In this document: one piece after another, positions 39,029 through 48,046 of the stretch
How the letters are laid out: the number at the start of each line of letters is the position of its first letter
How positions within the stretch are numbered: position 1 is the first letter of the stretch
Assembly: GCF_050589685.1 (NCBI RefSeq)
Contig: NZ_JBNGOS010000015.1
Span: 73,510-137,509 of the forward strand
Reading direction: 5' to 3'
DNA length: 64,000 nucleotides
Source of the DNA: Saccharicrinis sp050589685
GTDB lineage: Bacteria; Bacteroidota; Bacteroidia; Bacteroidales; Marinilabiliaceae
The notes under the pieces: model-generated
What the model saw: only the letters and a program-made list of their open reading frames with translations
The model's database searches: none
What the model was told of the DNA's origin: nothing
Translations under genes and position numbers: made by a program

Positions 39029-41641
39029 TTAGTCCATAACTTCAACCTGTGCTTTAATCATTTTTGCGGATGATGAACCTATGCCTAATTCAAACTCTCC
39101 CGGTTCTACTATTTTTTTCTGTTGCGCTACATCAAAAAATGAAAGGTCATCCGGTGAAACCGTAAATGTAACTTGGGTTGATTTTCCAGGATCAAGAAAT
39201 ATTCTTTTAATGCCTCTAAGACTTTTTAATGGTCTTACTTCTTTGCTTTCCTTATCGGTTACATATAACTGTACTACTTCCTCTCCGGCTACTCTTCCAG
39301 TATTGGTTATTGTAACACTTACTTCTACAGATTCATCCGCATTTATTTTAGATTCCGAAACACTTATATCCTTATAATCAAAATCCGTATAACTTAAACC
39401 ATAACCAAATGGATAAAGTGCTTCACCTTCAAAATATCGGTAGGTTCTGCCTCTCATGTGATAACTGACAAATTGTGGCAGGTCTTTCACTGATTTATAG
39501 AAAGTCACCGGAAGTCTTCCTGAAGGATTATAATCTCCGAACAACACATCGGCAATGGCGGTTCCGCCCAACTCTCCGGGATACCAGGCTTCCAGTATAG
39601 CCGGCAGGTTTTCGTCTTCCCAATTAATAGCCAGAGCACTGCCGTTTAACATGACAAAAACGACTGGTTTGCCTGTGGCGTGTAAATCTTTGATTAATTG
39701 CTTTTGAATGGCAGGCAATTGAAGGTTGGTTTTATCACCTCCATCAAAACCATCATATGGAACCCGCATTTGCTCACCTTCAACAGCAGCTGAGATACCC
39801 CCCACAAAAATTACTGCTTCCGATTTTTTTGCTATTTCGATAGCCCTATCGTAAGAACTTGTCTCAGGTTTAATCCATTCCAGAATCATCTTTGTTGGGT
39901 AACCAATATGTTTACAATCGATATTGATGGCGTATTTTTTTCCTTTCTTCAAGAAAACTTTTGCTGTTTGTCTTCTGCGTTTGACTTCCTCCCAATTATT
40001 AATCAATATTTCGTCATTGATTGAGAGTCTGCTTGCATTACCTGCCGTTAACGACAACGTATACTCACCCGACACATCTACTTTTAAAATACCTTTAACA
40101 TTTGCTGAGAACTCTCCATCTTTCTCCAGACCTTCGACTTCAGTGGTATTCCAGTTAGAGTTAATCACCTTCTCCATCCTTGATATTAGCGCTGTCCCCG
40201 TTAAATCTCCACTGTTATAGTATGTAGTCTGCAAACCTGGTTTACCGTCATAACTTAAAAAATAGGAAGGGATAAGCGTAAATGCTTGTTTTGTATCAAT
40301 CAGGTTACATCCTGTTTCGAAATAAACTTTTGTATTCTCAGCAACTTTTTCTTCAATTCCCTGAAGTGGAGTAATGTAATTTTCAGGAAAACCGTTGTAA
40401 TTACCTAATAACACTTCCAGGTGATTGGCATTAGGACCAACAACTGCTATGGATCCGATCTCTTTTTTCAATGGTAAGGTGTTATTTTCATTTTTAAGCA
40501 ATACCATTGATTTGTGGGCAGTTTCCAACGATAACGCACGATGCTTTGGAGAACTCACCAAATCCATCGGAATTTGAGCATAGGGTACATTCTCCGGCGA
40601 GTCGAACATACCTAATTTAAAACGTGCCATAAAAATTCGTTTCAAAGACACATCAATTTCCTCCTCGGTAATCAATCCTTGTTCAACTGCCCCTTCAAGG
40701 TAAGCATATCTAAAACCACAATTTAAGTCACATCCTGCCTGAACAGAAACCGCTGCCGCTTCTTCTTCAGAGTCGGTAAAGTTATGGTAGTCATATACAT
40801 CCCGAATAGCGTTACAATCCGAAACGATATACCCTTCAAATCCCCAATCTTTACGCAGGATATCGGTCAATAAACGAGGACTTGCACAACAAGGCTCGCC
40901 ATTGGTACGGTTATATGCTCCCATGACTGAATAAGCTTTACCCTCTTTGATACAAGCTTCGAAAGCAGGCAAATAGGTATCATGAAAATCACGTTCGTTT
41001 ACGGCAGCATCAAAGAAGTGTCTTTCAGGCTCAGGACCACTATGTACCGCAAAGTGTTTAGGTGTAGCCACCAGTTTCAGGTATTTCTCATCATCTCCCT
41101 GCAAGCCTTTTACAAAGCTCACACCCATGCGACCGGTCAGGTATGGATCTTCTCCGTAGGTCTCCTGTCCGCGACCCCAGCGTGGATCACGAAAAATATT
41201 AACATTGGGCGTCCAGTAGGTAAGCCCCTCGTATCTTTTAAATGAGTTGTTTCTTAATGCCTCATGATGTTTGGCTCTAGCCTCGTCGGAAATGGCCATT
41301 GCCGAACGATAAATCAAATCGCTATCAAATGTAGCAGCCAAACCAATAGCCTGCGGGAAAACAGTTGCTTTACCTGCCCGGGCAACACCGTGCAAACATT
41401 CGTTCCAATACTCATGAGCAGGAACTTCTAATCGCGGAATAGCAGGCGCATCGTTCATCATTTGCCCCACCTTTTCCTTCAAGGTCATTCGGGAAACAAG
41501 GTCATCAACACGTTCCTCAAAACTCAAACATTCGTTTAAATAGGCAGGTTTACCTTCTTCCTGAGCATGGCTTGCAACACATATAAACACCCAAAGGAAC
41601 AAGGCGAATAATTTTGAAATATTTGCTTTTAGACTTAACAT
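39029..41641 (-). CDS. GH3 beta-xylosidase-like enzyme with PA14 insert
   Basis: The 870-residue enzyme has a signal peptide (about 1-26, ending VASHAQ). The GH3 N-domain carries EYWNECLHGVAR, RDPRWGRGQETYGEDP and KHFAVHSGPEPERHFF, a block set typical of xylan 1,4-beta-xylosidase-like GH3 proteins. The nucleophile is D275 in YIVSDCNAI. A PA14 domain interrupts the C-domain at about 460-600 (GLQTTYY...SRLSINDEILI). A fibronectin-like tail ends the protein. It should release terminal beta-linked xylose or glucose. It lies 44 bases downstream of GH30 and is the last gene of a sulfatase-GH29-GH30-GH3 cluster. The GH3 at 25333-28017 shares the layout but has different active-site context. Confidence 0.95.
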   Translation of the reverse strand: MLSLKANISKLFALFLWVFICVASHAQEEGKPAYLNECLSFEERVDDLVSRMTLKEKVGQMMNDAPAIPRLEVPAHEYWNECLHGVARAGKATVFPQAIGLAATFDSDLIYRSAMAISDEARAKHHEALRNNSFKRYEGLTYWTPNVNIFRDPRWGRGQETYGEDPYLTGRMGVSFVKGLQGDDEKYLKLVATPKHFAVHSGPEPERHFFDAAVNERDFHDTYLPAFEACIKEGKAYSVMGAYNRTNGEPCCASPRLLTDILRKDWGFEGYIVSDCNAIRDVYDYHNFTDSEEEAAAVSVQAGCDLNCGFRYAYLEGAVEQGLITEEEIDVSLKRIFMARFKLGMFDSPENVPYAQIPMDLVSSPKHRALSLETAHKSMVLLKNENNTLPLKKEIGSIAVVGPNANHLEVLLGNYNGFPENYITPLQGIEEKVAENTKVYFETGCNLIDTKQAFTLIPSYFLSYDGKPGLQTTYYNSGDLTGTALISRMEKVINSNWNTTEVEGLEKDGEFSANVKGILKVDVSGEYTLSLTAGNASRLSINDEILINNWEEVKRRRQTAKVFLKKGKKYAINIDCKHIGYPTKMILEWIKPETSSYDRAIEIAKKSEAVIFVGGISAAVEGEQMRVPYDGFDGGDKTNLQLPAIQKQLIKDLHATGKPVVFVMLNGSALAINWEDENLPAILEAWYPGELGGTAIADVLFGDYNPSGRLPVTFYKSVKDLPQFVSYHMRGRTYRYFEGEALYPFGYGLSYTDFDYKDISVSESKINADESVEVSVTITNTGRVAGEEVVQLYVTDKESKEVRPLKSLRGIKRIFLDPGKSTQVTFTVSPDDLSFFDVAQQKKIVEPGEFELGIGSSSAKMIKAQVEVMD

Positions 41642-41685
41642 GATTATTTTCTTATTAGATTTATTATTGGCTTTTTTAAATGGTT

Positions 41686-43080
41686 TTAATCTTTATTTAC
41701 CACTACAACCGATATGGACTGAGCGGGTATATCAACTACATTTGCCTGCTCATCTTTTAGCCAAATATCAAATGTCTTTGGTTTGTCAGACTCATTTTTT
41801 ATAAAGAGATATACGTTCTTTTCATCTGCCAGCGTTATCGTTTCGTTATACCATGAGGCGGACGCAATTCTTTTCATTCCCGGACGCATGAACTTACCGA
41901 AAAGAGACATCGCAGCATAATCGGGGTTGTAGGTCACCGTTTTATTTTCACGGTCGATATTGATCAGGCTGTTTTGTTTCCATCCCCAACCACTTGTTTT
42001 TGTTTCATTTAAGATCATATTCCAATAGCAGAAGTTTGGCACCCCGTGATTGATGTATGAAGATACTTCGTCAAAGCGGGAGAATGCTTGCTTGACACTA
42101 TTTTTTCCGCCAAAACAAATTCCTTCCGTATGCAGAAATTTTATTTCAGGGAAAACGGCTTGCATATTTTCAATTTGTCTTGAGTTAATATACTGAATCC
42201 CGATGCCATCAACTGCTTCTCTCCAGCTCTTATTTGAAACAAACTCCAATCCGTCTAGTCTTTTAGCCGTGCGAAAAGATCCTGCCCAAATTTCAGCTTC
42301 AATGTTATCCTGTTGAAATTGAGGACGCAGATAATTAATAATAAATTCGCCCATTTGCTTTGGTGGCATATTACATGAAGGATATTTGGTAGTGATGTCC
42401 TGTTCGTTTTGAATCACGATTTTATCAACCTTGATACCCTCTTTTGCATACGCTTTTACATATTTAGAAAAATACAGGGCGTATGCTTTGTAAATTTCAG
42501 GGTCGTCCTTTAAAACGTTTTTTGATGGGTTTTCCGTACCCCTATCCATTAAGCCCGACTCTTTCATCCAACCCGGAGGACTCCATGGCGAGGCAAACAA
42601 GGCCATATCGGGGTTATATTTATAAGCCAGCTGAATGTACGGTATGACCGTATTTTCTTCTCTCTTGATAGAAAACTTTTTCATTTTATAGTCATCCGGT
42701 GTTTCACTATAGCTATAAGCATCAATCCCAAAATCACTAGCGCCAACTGCGGTACGGCATACTGAAAAGTTAGAAGCATTTGGGTCAAACAAATTTTTCA
42801 TGACATCCTTTCTTTCCGCATCATTTAAGGACATCAGTGCTTCCCCACCAATTTCATTAAACGCACCTCCAATTCCTTCAATGGTTTGAAAAGTAATATC
42901 CGGATAAACCCGTACCGATATTCCATCGTTGGTTGACATTCCCGCAATTACTTTGATAGGATTTGATGCAATCTCCTTCCCTTCAGTCAGCTCAACATAA
43001 TATACCTTTGCATCGTTTTGAGCGCCTACAGATATTGCCATTGCAAAAACAGCAACTATTGAATATATAAGCTTTCGCAT
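41686..43080 (-). CDS. GH30 glycoside hydrolase, secreted
   Basis: The 464-residue protein has a signal peptide (about 1-21, ending VGAQN). IEGIGGAFNEIGGEAL near 67-82 is the GH30 entry motif. The acid/base is E226 in IVIQNEQD, with Gln after the catalytic Glu where Pro is usual, and the nucleophile is E319 in FLHTEGICFGG. A beta-sandwich C-terminus completes the fold. It resembles the GH30 at 22617-24044 but differs in the catalytic loop, so the substrate may differ. It lies between GH29 (16 bases upstream) and GH3 (44 bases downstream) in a tight cluster, which suggests the three act in turn on one branch. Confidence 0.93.
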   Translation of the reverse strand: MRKLIYSIVAVFAMAISVGAQNDAKVYYVELTEGKEIASNPIKVIAGMSTNDGISVRVYPDITFQTIEGIGGAFNEIGGEALMSLNDAERKDVMKNLFDPNASNFSVCRTAVGASDFGIDAYSYSETPDDYKMKKFSIKREENTVIPYIQLAYKYNPDMALFASPWSPPGWMKESGLMDRGTENPSKNVLKDDPEIYKAYALYFSKYVKAYAKEGIKVDKIVIQNEQDITTKYPSCNMPPKQMGEFIINYLRPQFQQDNIEAEIWAGSFRTAKRLDGLEFVSNKSWREAVDGIGIQYINSRQIENMQAVFPEIKFLHTEGICFGGKNSVKQAFSRFDEVSSYINHGVPNFCYWNMILNETKTSGWGWKQNSLINIDRENKTVTYNPDYAAMSLFGKFMRPGMKRIASASWYNETITLADEKNVYLFIKNESDKPKTFDIWLKDEQANVVDIPAQSISVVVVNKD

Positions 43081-43096
43081 ATCGTTTTTTTATTTT

Positions 43097-44695
43097 TTAC
43101 TTTACAAAATTGGCTTTAAGCACAAGCGGAAAACTTTTCCCGTTCACCGCAGGTATCTTAATTGTCAGTTTTTCTTTGCTTTGTTTAAACCTGATTGATC
43201 TACCATCGTATAATTGCGCCAGGCTTTTCAATTTACCAGGATTTACCTCGCTAGAAACACCCAAAGAAGGAATTAAGATTTCTCCTTTTGCAGGATTCAT
43301 AACAACAATATAAAAATCATCTCCCTGGGTGGTATAACGTACCTCGTCGTGAGCAAAGGCCGGAGTAGCTGTGGTTCGCTGGTTAAAATGCTCGCCTTTC
43401 TTTTGGGCTGCTACGGCATTTCTTAACTCAGCATCAACTGTTTCTACTTGCTCCCCACGTACGCTTTTGCCATCACCATACACTTTCCACGGACGTGTTC
43501 CGTAAATGGCTTCACCATTTACCTTCAACCAGTCACCAACCGTTTTAACCGTTTTCTTTATTTCATGAGGTATTGTTCCATCCGGATTCAATTCCATACT
43601 TAAAAGCAGGTTACCGTTTTTGCTCACTGCATCAACCAACATTTCCAAAATAGTTGTGGCATCATGTGTTAAATGACGGTCTTTCTTGTAAAACCAATCC
43701 GTAAAAGTAATTTCAGATTGCCAAGGATATTCGCGCAAGGTATTGCTACCTCCTGATTCCACTTCCTCAACAGTACCTTTCTCCTTCCTTTTAAGAAGCA
43801 TTACAGCATCAATCTGTCCAGTTTTATTTAGGCTGTTATTGTACATTCTGCGGCATACTTCTTTGCCGTGGTCACCATAAGTAAATTTTAATCCATCGTT
43901 ATACAATAAGTCTGGCTCGTATTTATCTACTAATTCAAGATGTCTCCTTTCCCAGTTTTCTTTAATGGAATCAATCATCTCCGGAGTGCGATCTTCTGGA
44001 GCAGGACCGTATAAATCTTTTGGATCTAAACCTTCCCACCAAAGACCTTTACCGTCTTCTTTAGTTAATCGTCCATCGTAAGGAACACCGGCTTTATCAC
44101 CTGTTTTATCAGCACCAAAAGCTGGTTTCCACCAGTTTAAAAAGCGATCGTCGTGACTGGTAACACCAAATTTCAAATCTGCTTTTTGAGTTGCTGCTTT
44201 AAATTCTCCAATAATATCTTTTTTAGGCCCTACATTTACCGAATTCCAATCATGGTAAGTAGAGTTCCATAAATCGAAATGATCATGATGGTTGGCCAAT
44301 GCCACAATATATTTAGCCCCGTTTTCTTTTGAGAAGTTAACTAAGTATTCTGCATCGAAGTTTTCGGCTTTCCAGGAGTTGATCACATCTTTAAAGCCAA
44401 ACTCCGATGGATGTCCATAGGTCATTTCATGATATGCTCTTGCCATTTTACCGAACTTTTGCCTACCCACATCTTCCATGTACATATGGCGGGCATACCA
44501 CCCCCCTCCTTGCTCTGGTGCGGCTTGTGGTCCCCAGTGAAACCAGATTCCAAATTTTGCATCTCGAAACCATTCAGGGCATTCGTATTCCTTGACGATT
44601 TCATCCCATGTTAAATCCTTCTTTTGCGCATTAACAACTATAGCAAAAAAAACTACAAATGCTAATAACTTATACCGTAGATTCACTCTCATCAT
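43097..44695 (-). CDS. GH29 alpha-L-fucosidase (532 aa)
   Basis: A signal peptide (about 1-23, ending VVNAQ) directs export. FGIWFHWGPQAAPEQGGGWY near 48-67 and ALANHHDHFDLW near 132-143 match the GH29 substrate pocket. The nucleophile is D267 in LLYNDGL. Beyond the barrel a C-terminal beta-sandwich of about 130 residues follows. It should hydrolyse alpha-linked L-fucose and is only distantly similar to the GH29 at 14175-15485, so the two may target different linkages. Genes on both sides are within 16 bases (GH30) and 7 bases (sulfatase), so desulfation and defucosylation probably occur in sequence. Confidence 0.95.
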   Translation of the reverse strand: MMRVNLRYKLLAFVVFFAIVVNAQKKDLTWDEIVKEYECPEWFRDAKFGIWFHWGPQAAPEQGGGWYARHMYMEDVGRQKFGKMARAYHEMTYGHPSEFGFKDVINSWKAENFDAEYLVNFSKENGAKYIVALANHHDHFDLWNSTYHDWNSVNVGPKKDIIGEFKAATQKADLKFGVTSHDDRFLNWWKPAFGADKTGDKAGVPYDGRLTKEDGKGLWWEGLDPKDLYGPAPEDRTPEMIDSIKENWERRHLELVDKYEPDLLYNDGLKFTYGDHGKEVCRRMYNNSLNKTGQIDAVMLLKRKEKGTVEEVESGGSNTLREYPWQSEITFTDWFYKKDRHLTHDATTILEMLVDAVSKNGNLLLSMELNPDGTIPHEIKKTVKTVGDWLKVNGEAIYGTRPWKVYGDGKSVRGEQVETVDAELRNAVAAQKKGEHFNQRTTATPAFAHDEVRYTTQGDDFYIVVMNPAKGEILIPSLGVSSEVNPGKLKSLAQLYDGRSIRFKQSKEKLTIKIPAVNGKSFPLVLKANFVK

Positions 44696-44702
44696 ATCTT
44701 AT

Positions 44703-46223
44703 TTATTTTTCTTTAAAATTATAGTCTTCCGGATTATCGTATAACCCAAATTCTTTTTTGCTTAAATCGGCAGGATCGCCGGTTTCCTCAATTAACTCTT
44801 GTAATTCTTTTAACAGATCCTCTTTAATTGAGCCATATTTTTCGTCCTCAACTAAGTTGGCCAGCTCTAAAGGATCGTTCTTCAAATTAAATAATTGATA
44901 CGTAAACACATCGTGTTTTGCACTCACAATTAATTTATAATCGCCTTTGCGAACTGCCCTATGCCCACCTCCCGGATTATGTTTAAGGCTGTGTCCGTGC
45001 AAAAGATCACCAGGCCATGAGTTGTAAGCAAAAAGCATGCTGTTTCTTACAGACTTGCTTTCGCCTTTTATTACCGGCGTTAAATCTTTTGTTTGAACGG
45101 ATTCAGGGATTTCTAATCCTGTTAAACCACAAAGTGTCGGGAAAACATCATGCAAATAAGCTAAAGCATCCACCTTTGTGTTTTCAGGAATATTTGGACC
45201 ACAAAAGATTAATGGAACGCCTACACTATGCTCATATACATTTTGCTTGCCCAACAACCCATGCTGCCCCAGTGCTAAACCATTATCTCCGGAAAAAACA
45301 ATGATGGTATTATCGACTTTTCCGGCTTCTTCCAACGCTTTTAATACTCGTCCTATTTGAGTATCTGTTGCAGTTATCATGGCATAATAATCAGAAATTT
45401 CCTGCTGAATTATTTTTTCCGTTCTAGGAAACGCTACTAACACTTCATCTCTAATTCTATCGTCTGCAATTTCAAAAGGATGCTCTGGCATAAAGTTTTT
45501 TGGTAATTCAATAGCATTAGCAGGATATAGTTCTTGGTATTCTTTCGGAGCTGTTCTTGGATCATGCGGTGCTGTAAAAGCAACATACATTAAAAAAGGA
45601 TTATCTTGATTATAATTCTCAAGGAAACCAACGGCTGCATCAGCAAAAACCTCACTACTAAATTTCTCTTTTTGCTGATAAGGTTCAGACCAACCCGCTT
45701 CTGGCGTATAGTCCTTAACTTTGGTTCCGAAGTGTGTTGTCATCCCGCCTAAAAAGGCAGACTTAATTTGACTGAATCCACGTTCTAACCAAATAGAACC
45801 ATTATGTTGCTTTCCGGTAGCAAAGGTGGTATAACCGTTGGCTTTAAAATACTCCGGAAAAGTTAACAAATCACTTTTCCCCCTTTCCTCCTTTGGAAAG
45901 GCAAATTGCGCATATACGTTTGGCTCTATGTTAAAATAGTGTCTTCCGGTCATTAACATAGCTCTGCTAGGAGAGCATACCGCAGCAGTTGCAGCCCCTA
46001 AAATATATGAATTGGTAAAACTGGTTCCCTGTTTAACCAACTTATCCATATTTGGCGTTTTTACCTTATCGTGATCATAGGCTCCAATCGTTCCCTGACG
46101 CTGATCATCTGTAAAAAGAAATAATATATTTGGCTTTTCAACCTTTTTTTTATCTACCCCATTACAGCCAAATAAAACTATGGCAATAATAAGTATTGCA
46201 ATGTTTTTAAAATTCCCCATCAT
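44703..46223 (-). CDS. S1 family sulfatase lipoprotein with GKQH variant
   Basis: A 506-residue lipoprotein (LFGC, Cys20). Metal ligands are in FTDDQRQGTIG near 38-48. The formylglycine motif C83-S-P-S-R87 follows GAATAAV. The usual GKWH reads GKQHNG, with Trp replaced by Gln but Lys and His kept. FSGDNGLALGQHGLLGKQN holds the distal metal-site Asp/Asn. The layout is closest to the sulfatase at 8396-9832 (both have HGL.GKQN.YEHS). It lies 7 bases upstream of GH29 on the transcript. An S1 subfamily cannot be assigned safely; the substrate is unknown. Confidence 0.92.
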   Translation of the reverse strand: MMGNFKNIAILIIAIVLFGCNGVDKKKVEKPNILFLFTDDQRQGTIGAYDHDKVKTPNMDKLVKQGTSFTNSYILGAATAAVCSPSRAMLMTGRHYFNIEPNVYAQFAFPKEERGKSDLLTFPEYFKANGYTTFATGKQHNGSIWLERGFSQIKSAFLGGMTTHFGTKVKDYTPEAGWSEPYQQKEKFSSEVFADAAVGFLENYNQDNPFLMYVAFTAPHDPRTAPKEYQELYPANAIELPKNFMPEHPFEIADDRIRDEVLVAFPRTEKIIQQEISDYYAMITATDTQIGRVLKALEEAGKVDNTIIVFSGDNGLALGQHGLLGKQNVYEHSVGVPLIFCGPNIPENTKVDALAYLHDVFPTLCGLTGLEIPESVQTKDLTPVIKGESKSVRNSMLFAYNSWPGDLLHGHSLKHNPGGGHRAVRKGDYKLIVSAKHDVFTYQLFNLKNDPLELANLVEDEKYGSIKEDLLKELQELIEETGDPADLSKKEFGLYDNPEDYNFKEK

Positions 46224-46376
46224 TTTTTTTTATTAAGCACCTTACCGATAAAAACGGCCAAGGATGCCAGTCTATTAAAATCCTATTCATTAATTTTGTC
46301 CCCATACAGGTCGATCAGAACTGTAGGTACGACATAATAACAGTAAATCAAGAAGCGTCTTTCTGTTAAAATAATT

Positions 46377-48041
46377 TTAATATTTACTTCTTAATTCATT
46401 CACCTTATCATCTGCACAATTTCTGGTGTGACGCTTGTATTCTTTGGTATATAAAGTGGCCAGTGAACTATATTTTTTCGGTAATGCGTTATACTTAGCC
46501 CAGGCTTTATCATATGCTTTAATCCACTTTTCAACTCCTTTTCCATCCCCTTTACTGTCCGCATAAGCCATGTAAATTAAAGAACGATATATTTTAAACA
46601 GATACAAACCATATTCAGCAGATCCAACAGCATGGTTAGCCGCTTCGTCATTTTCCCAATGGATCGCTTTTGCCAGCTTAACGATCTCTTTCCACTGAAC
46701 TATAGACTCATCTTTTTGATGTAAGTTTCGTTGCTGAGCAACAGCATCTTTAGGAGTTCCAGGCCAGGCCATTCCCTGATCACGGGTCCAGGAAGGCATC
46801 ATGTCTCGATAGGTAGAATTCCTGCCTCTTACTACTGCTTCTGCAGAAAGCAAACACAACTTTCTAAATTTTGCCACATCACCACCTTTTAAATGAATAC
46901 GTTCGCTGGCATATCTATTTAAGATGCTTTCTTCTGTTTGTTTAGGATCTTTGGCCCATTGTGCCATTACCCAGGCATTTACATCGCACCACATTTCATC
47001 CTTTATATATGGTCCATCCCATCCTCCACCTCTTGTCCAGGTCCAAACACCGGCATATAAATCAGGTCGCTTCTCAACAAATTCCGAAAGGCTGTTTATC
47101 TTTTCTTCCGGCATGCGCATGTGCTCTTCAAAACCATTTATTACCCCATTAGCAATGTAATTTGGATAAGCTCCCTTTCCTTCGTATTCGCGAGCGCACT
47201 GCACTTCGATGATTTGCTTATGACGACCTTGCCCAATTACCTTACTAAAAGCATTCGCTCTATGAAAATCGCCTTCACAATGCTTAATACTTATTGTTAG
47301 ATTAGGGTGTGGCTCAATGGCATCATTCACTTTAATATACGTATTTAATTTCACATCAAAAGATCTCCAGGTACGAAAAATCAGTTTCTTATTTCTCTTA
47401 ACACAAATTTCTTCGCGTAAGATTTGGATTAGAGGTATAATCGTATTATCAGCATCCTGTCGATCAAGAATAGAACCTTTATGGTAGGGAGCATCGTGCA
47501 AATAGGTTTCTCCAATACGAACAACTAAGCCATCCATAGCAGGAAACTGAGTAAATATTTCATCTATTTGAGCTCTAATAAACTTAACTGTTTGCGGATT
47601 ATTTGGATCTCCAAATGTTTCCTCCATATTGTATTTTTGTATCAGTCTCTTTGGAAACAAAACCAGATCGGACATAGCATATATATCCATATCCTGCGCT
47701 TTACAAGCTGCATGCATCTTTTTAATTTGTGCTGCTTTTGCATCTACCCATTTGCGATCATCTGAACCTTTTGGTAAGATATCTTTATCTACCGATTCCC
47801 AATTAATAGCTAAGGCAGGCGATTCAAAAAGGAAATACACTTTACCATTATAGCCCATCTCTTTCATCACTGCCGGGTCGTTATAGGCTGAATTATAGGG
47901 TTCCTCACCTGGATTGTGGTGAACCATATCTAATATTAATGTTTCAGCAGAATTAATTTGTCCAAACAAATTATGAGCTAAGAATCCAGAAGACATTAGA
48001 ATTATAAGTGCGAATATTTTCATTTTATTTATTTTCTTCAT
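46377..48041 (-). CDS. Putative GH67-like alpha-glucuronidase, N-domain missing
   Basis: The 554-residue product has a signal peptide (about 1-27). I recognise no standard family at first sight. Three acidic residues fall with GH67-like spacing: E178 in VVRIGETY, D258 in KHCEGDFH and E285 in QCAREYEGKG. GH67 enzymes place an acid Glu, an Asp and a base Glu about 79 and 28 residues apart (remembered values); here it is 80 and 27. The segment around EGDF...IEVQCAREYEG also parallels the GH67 GPIDF...EFQITQEYTG stretch. The usual GH67 N-terminal domain is absent and the barrel begins near residue 30. It lies 5 bases after a GH78 rhamnosidase, which suggests removal of alpha-linked GlcA next to rhamnose. 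Family assignment is inference. Confidence 0.6.
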   Translation of the reverse strand: MKKINKMKIFALIILMSSGFLAHNLFGQINSAETLILDMVHHNPGEEPYNSAYNDPAVMKEMGYNGKVYFLFESPALAINWESVDKDILPKGSDDRKWVDAKAAQIKKMHAACKAQDMDIYAMSDLVLFPKRLIQKYNMEETFGDPNNPQTVKFIRAQIDEIFTQFPAMDGLVVRIGETYLHDAPYHKGSILDRQDADNTIIPLIQILREEICVKRNKKLIFRTWRSFDVKLNTYIKVNDAIEPHPNLTISIKHCEGDFHRANAFSKVIGQGRHKQIIEVQCAREYEGKGAYPNYIANGVINGFEEHMRMPEEKINSLSEFVEKRPDLYAGVWTWTRGGGWDGPYIKDEMWCDVNAWVMAQWAKDPKQTEESILNRYASERIHLKGGDVAKFRKLCLLSAEAVVRGRNSTYRDMMPSWTRDQGMAWPGTPKDAVAQQRNLHQKDESIVQWKEIVKLAKAIHWENDEAANHAVGSAEYGLYLFKIYRSLIYMAYADSKGDGKGVEKWIKAYDKAWAKYNALPKKYSSLATLYTKEYKRHTRNCADDKVNELRSKY

Positions 48042-48046
48042 TATTA

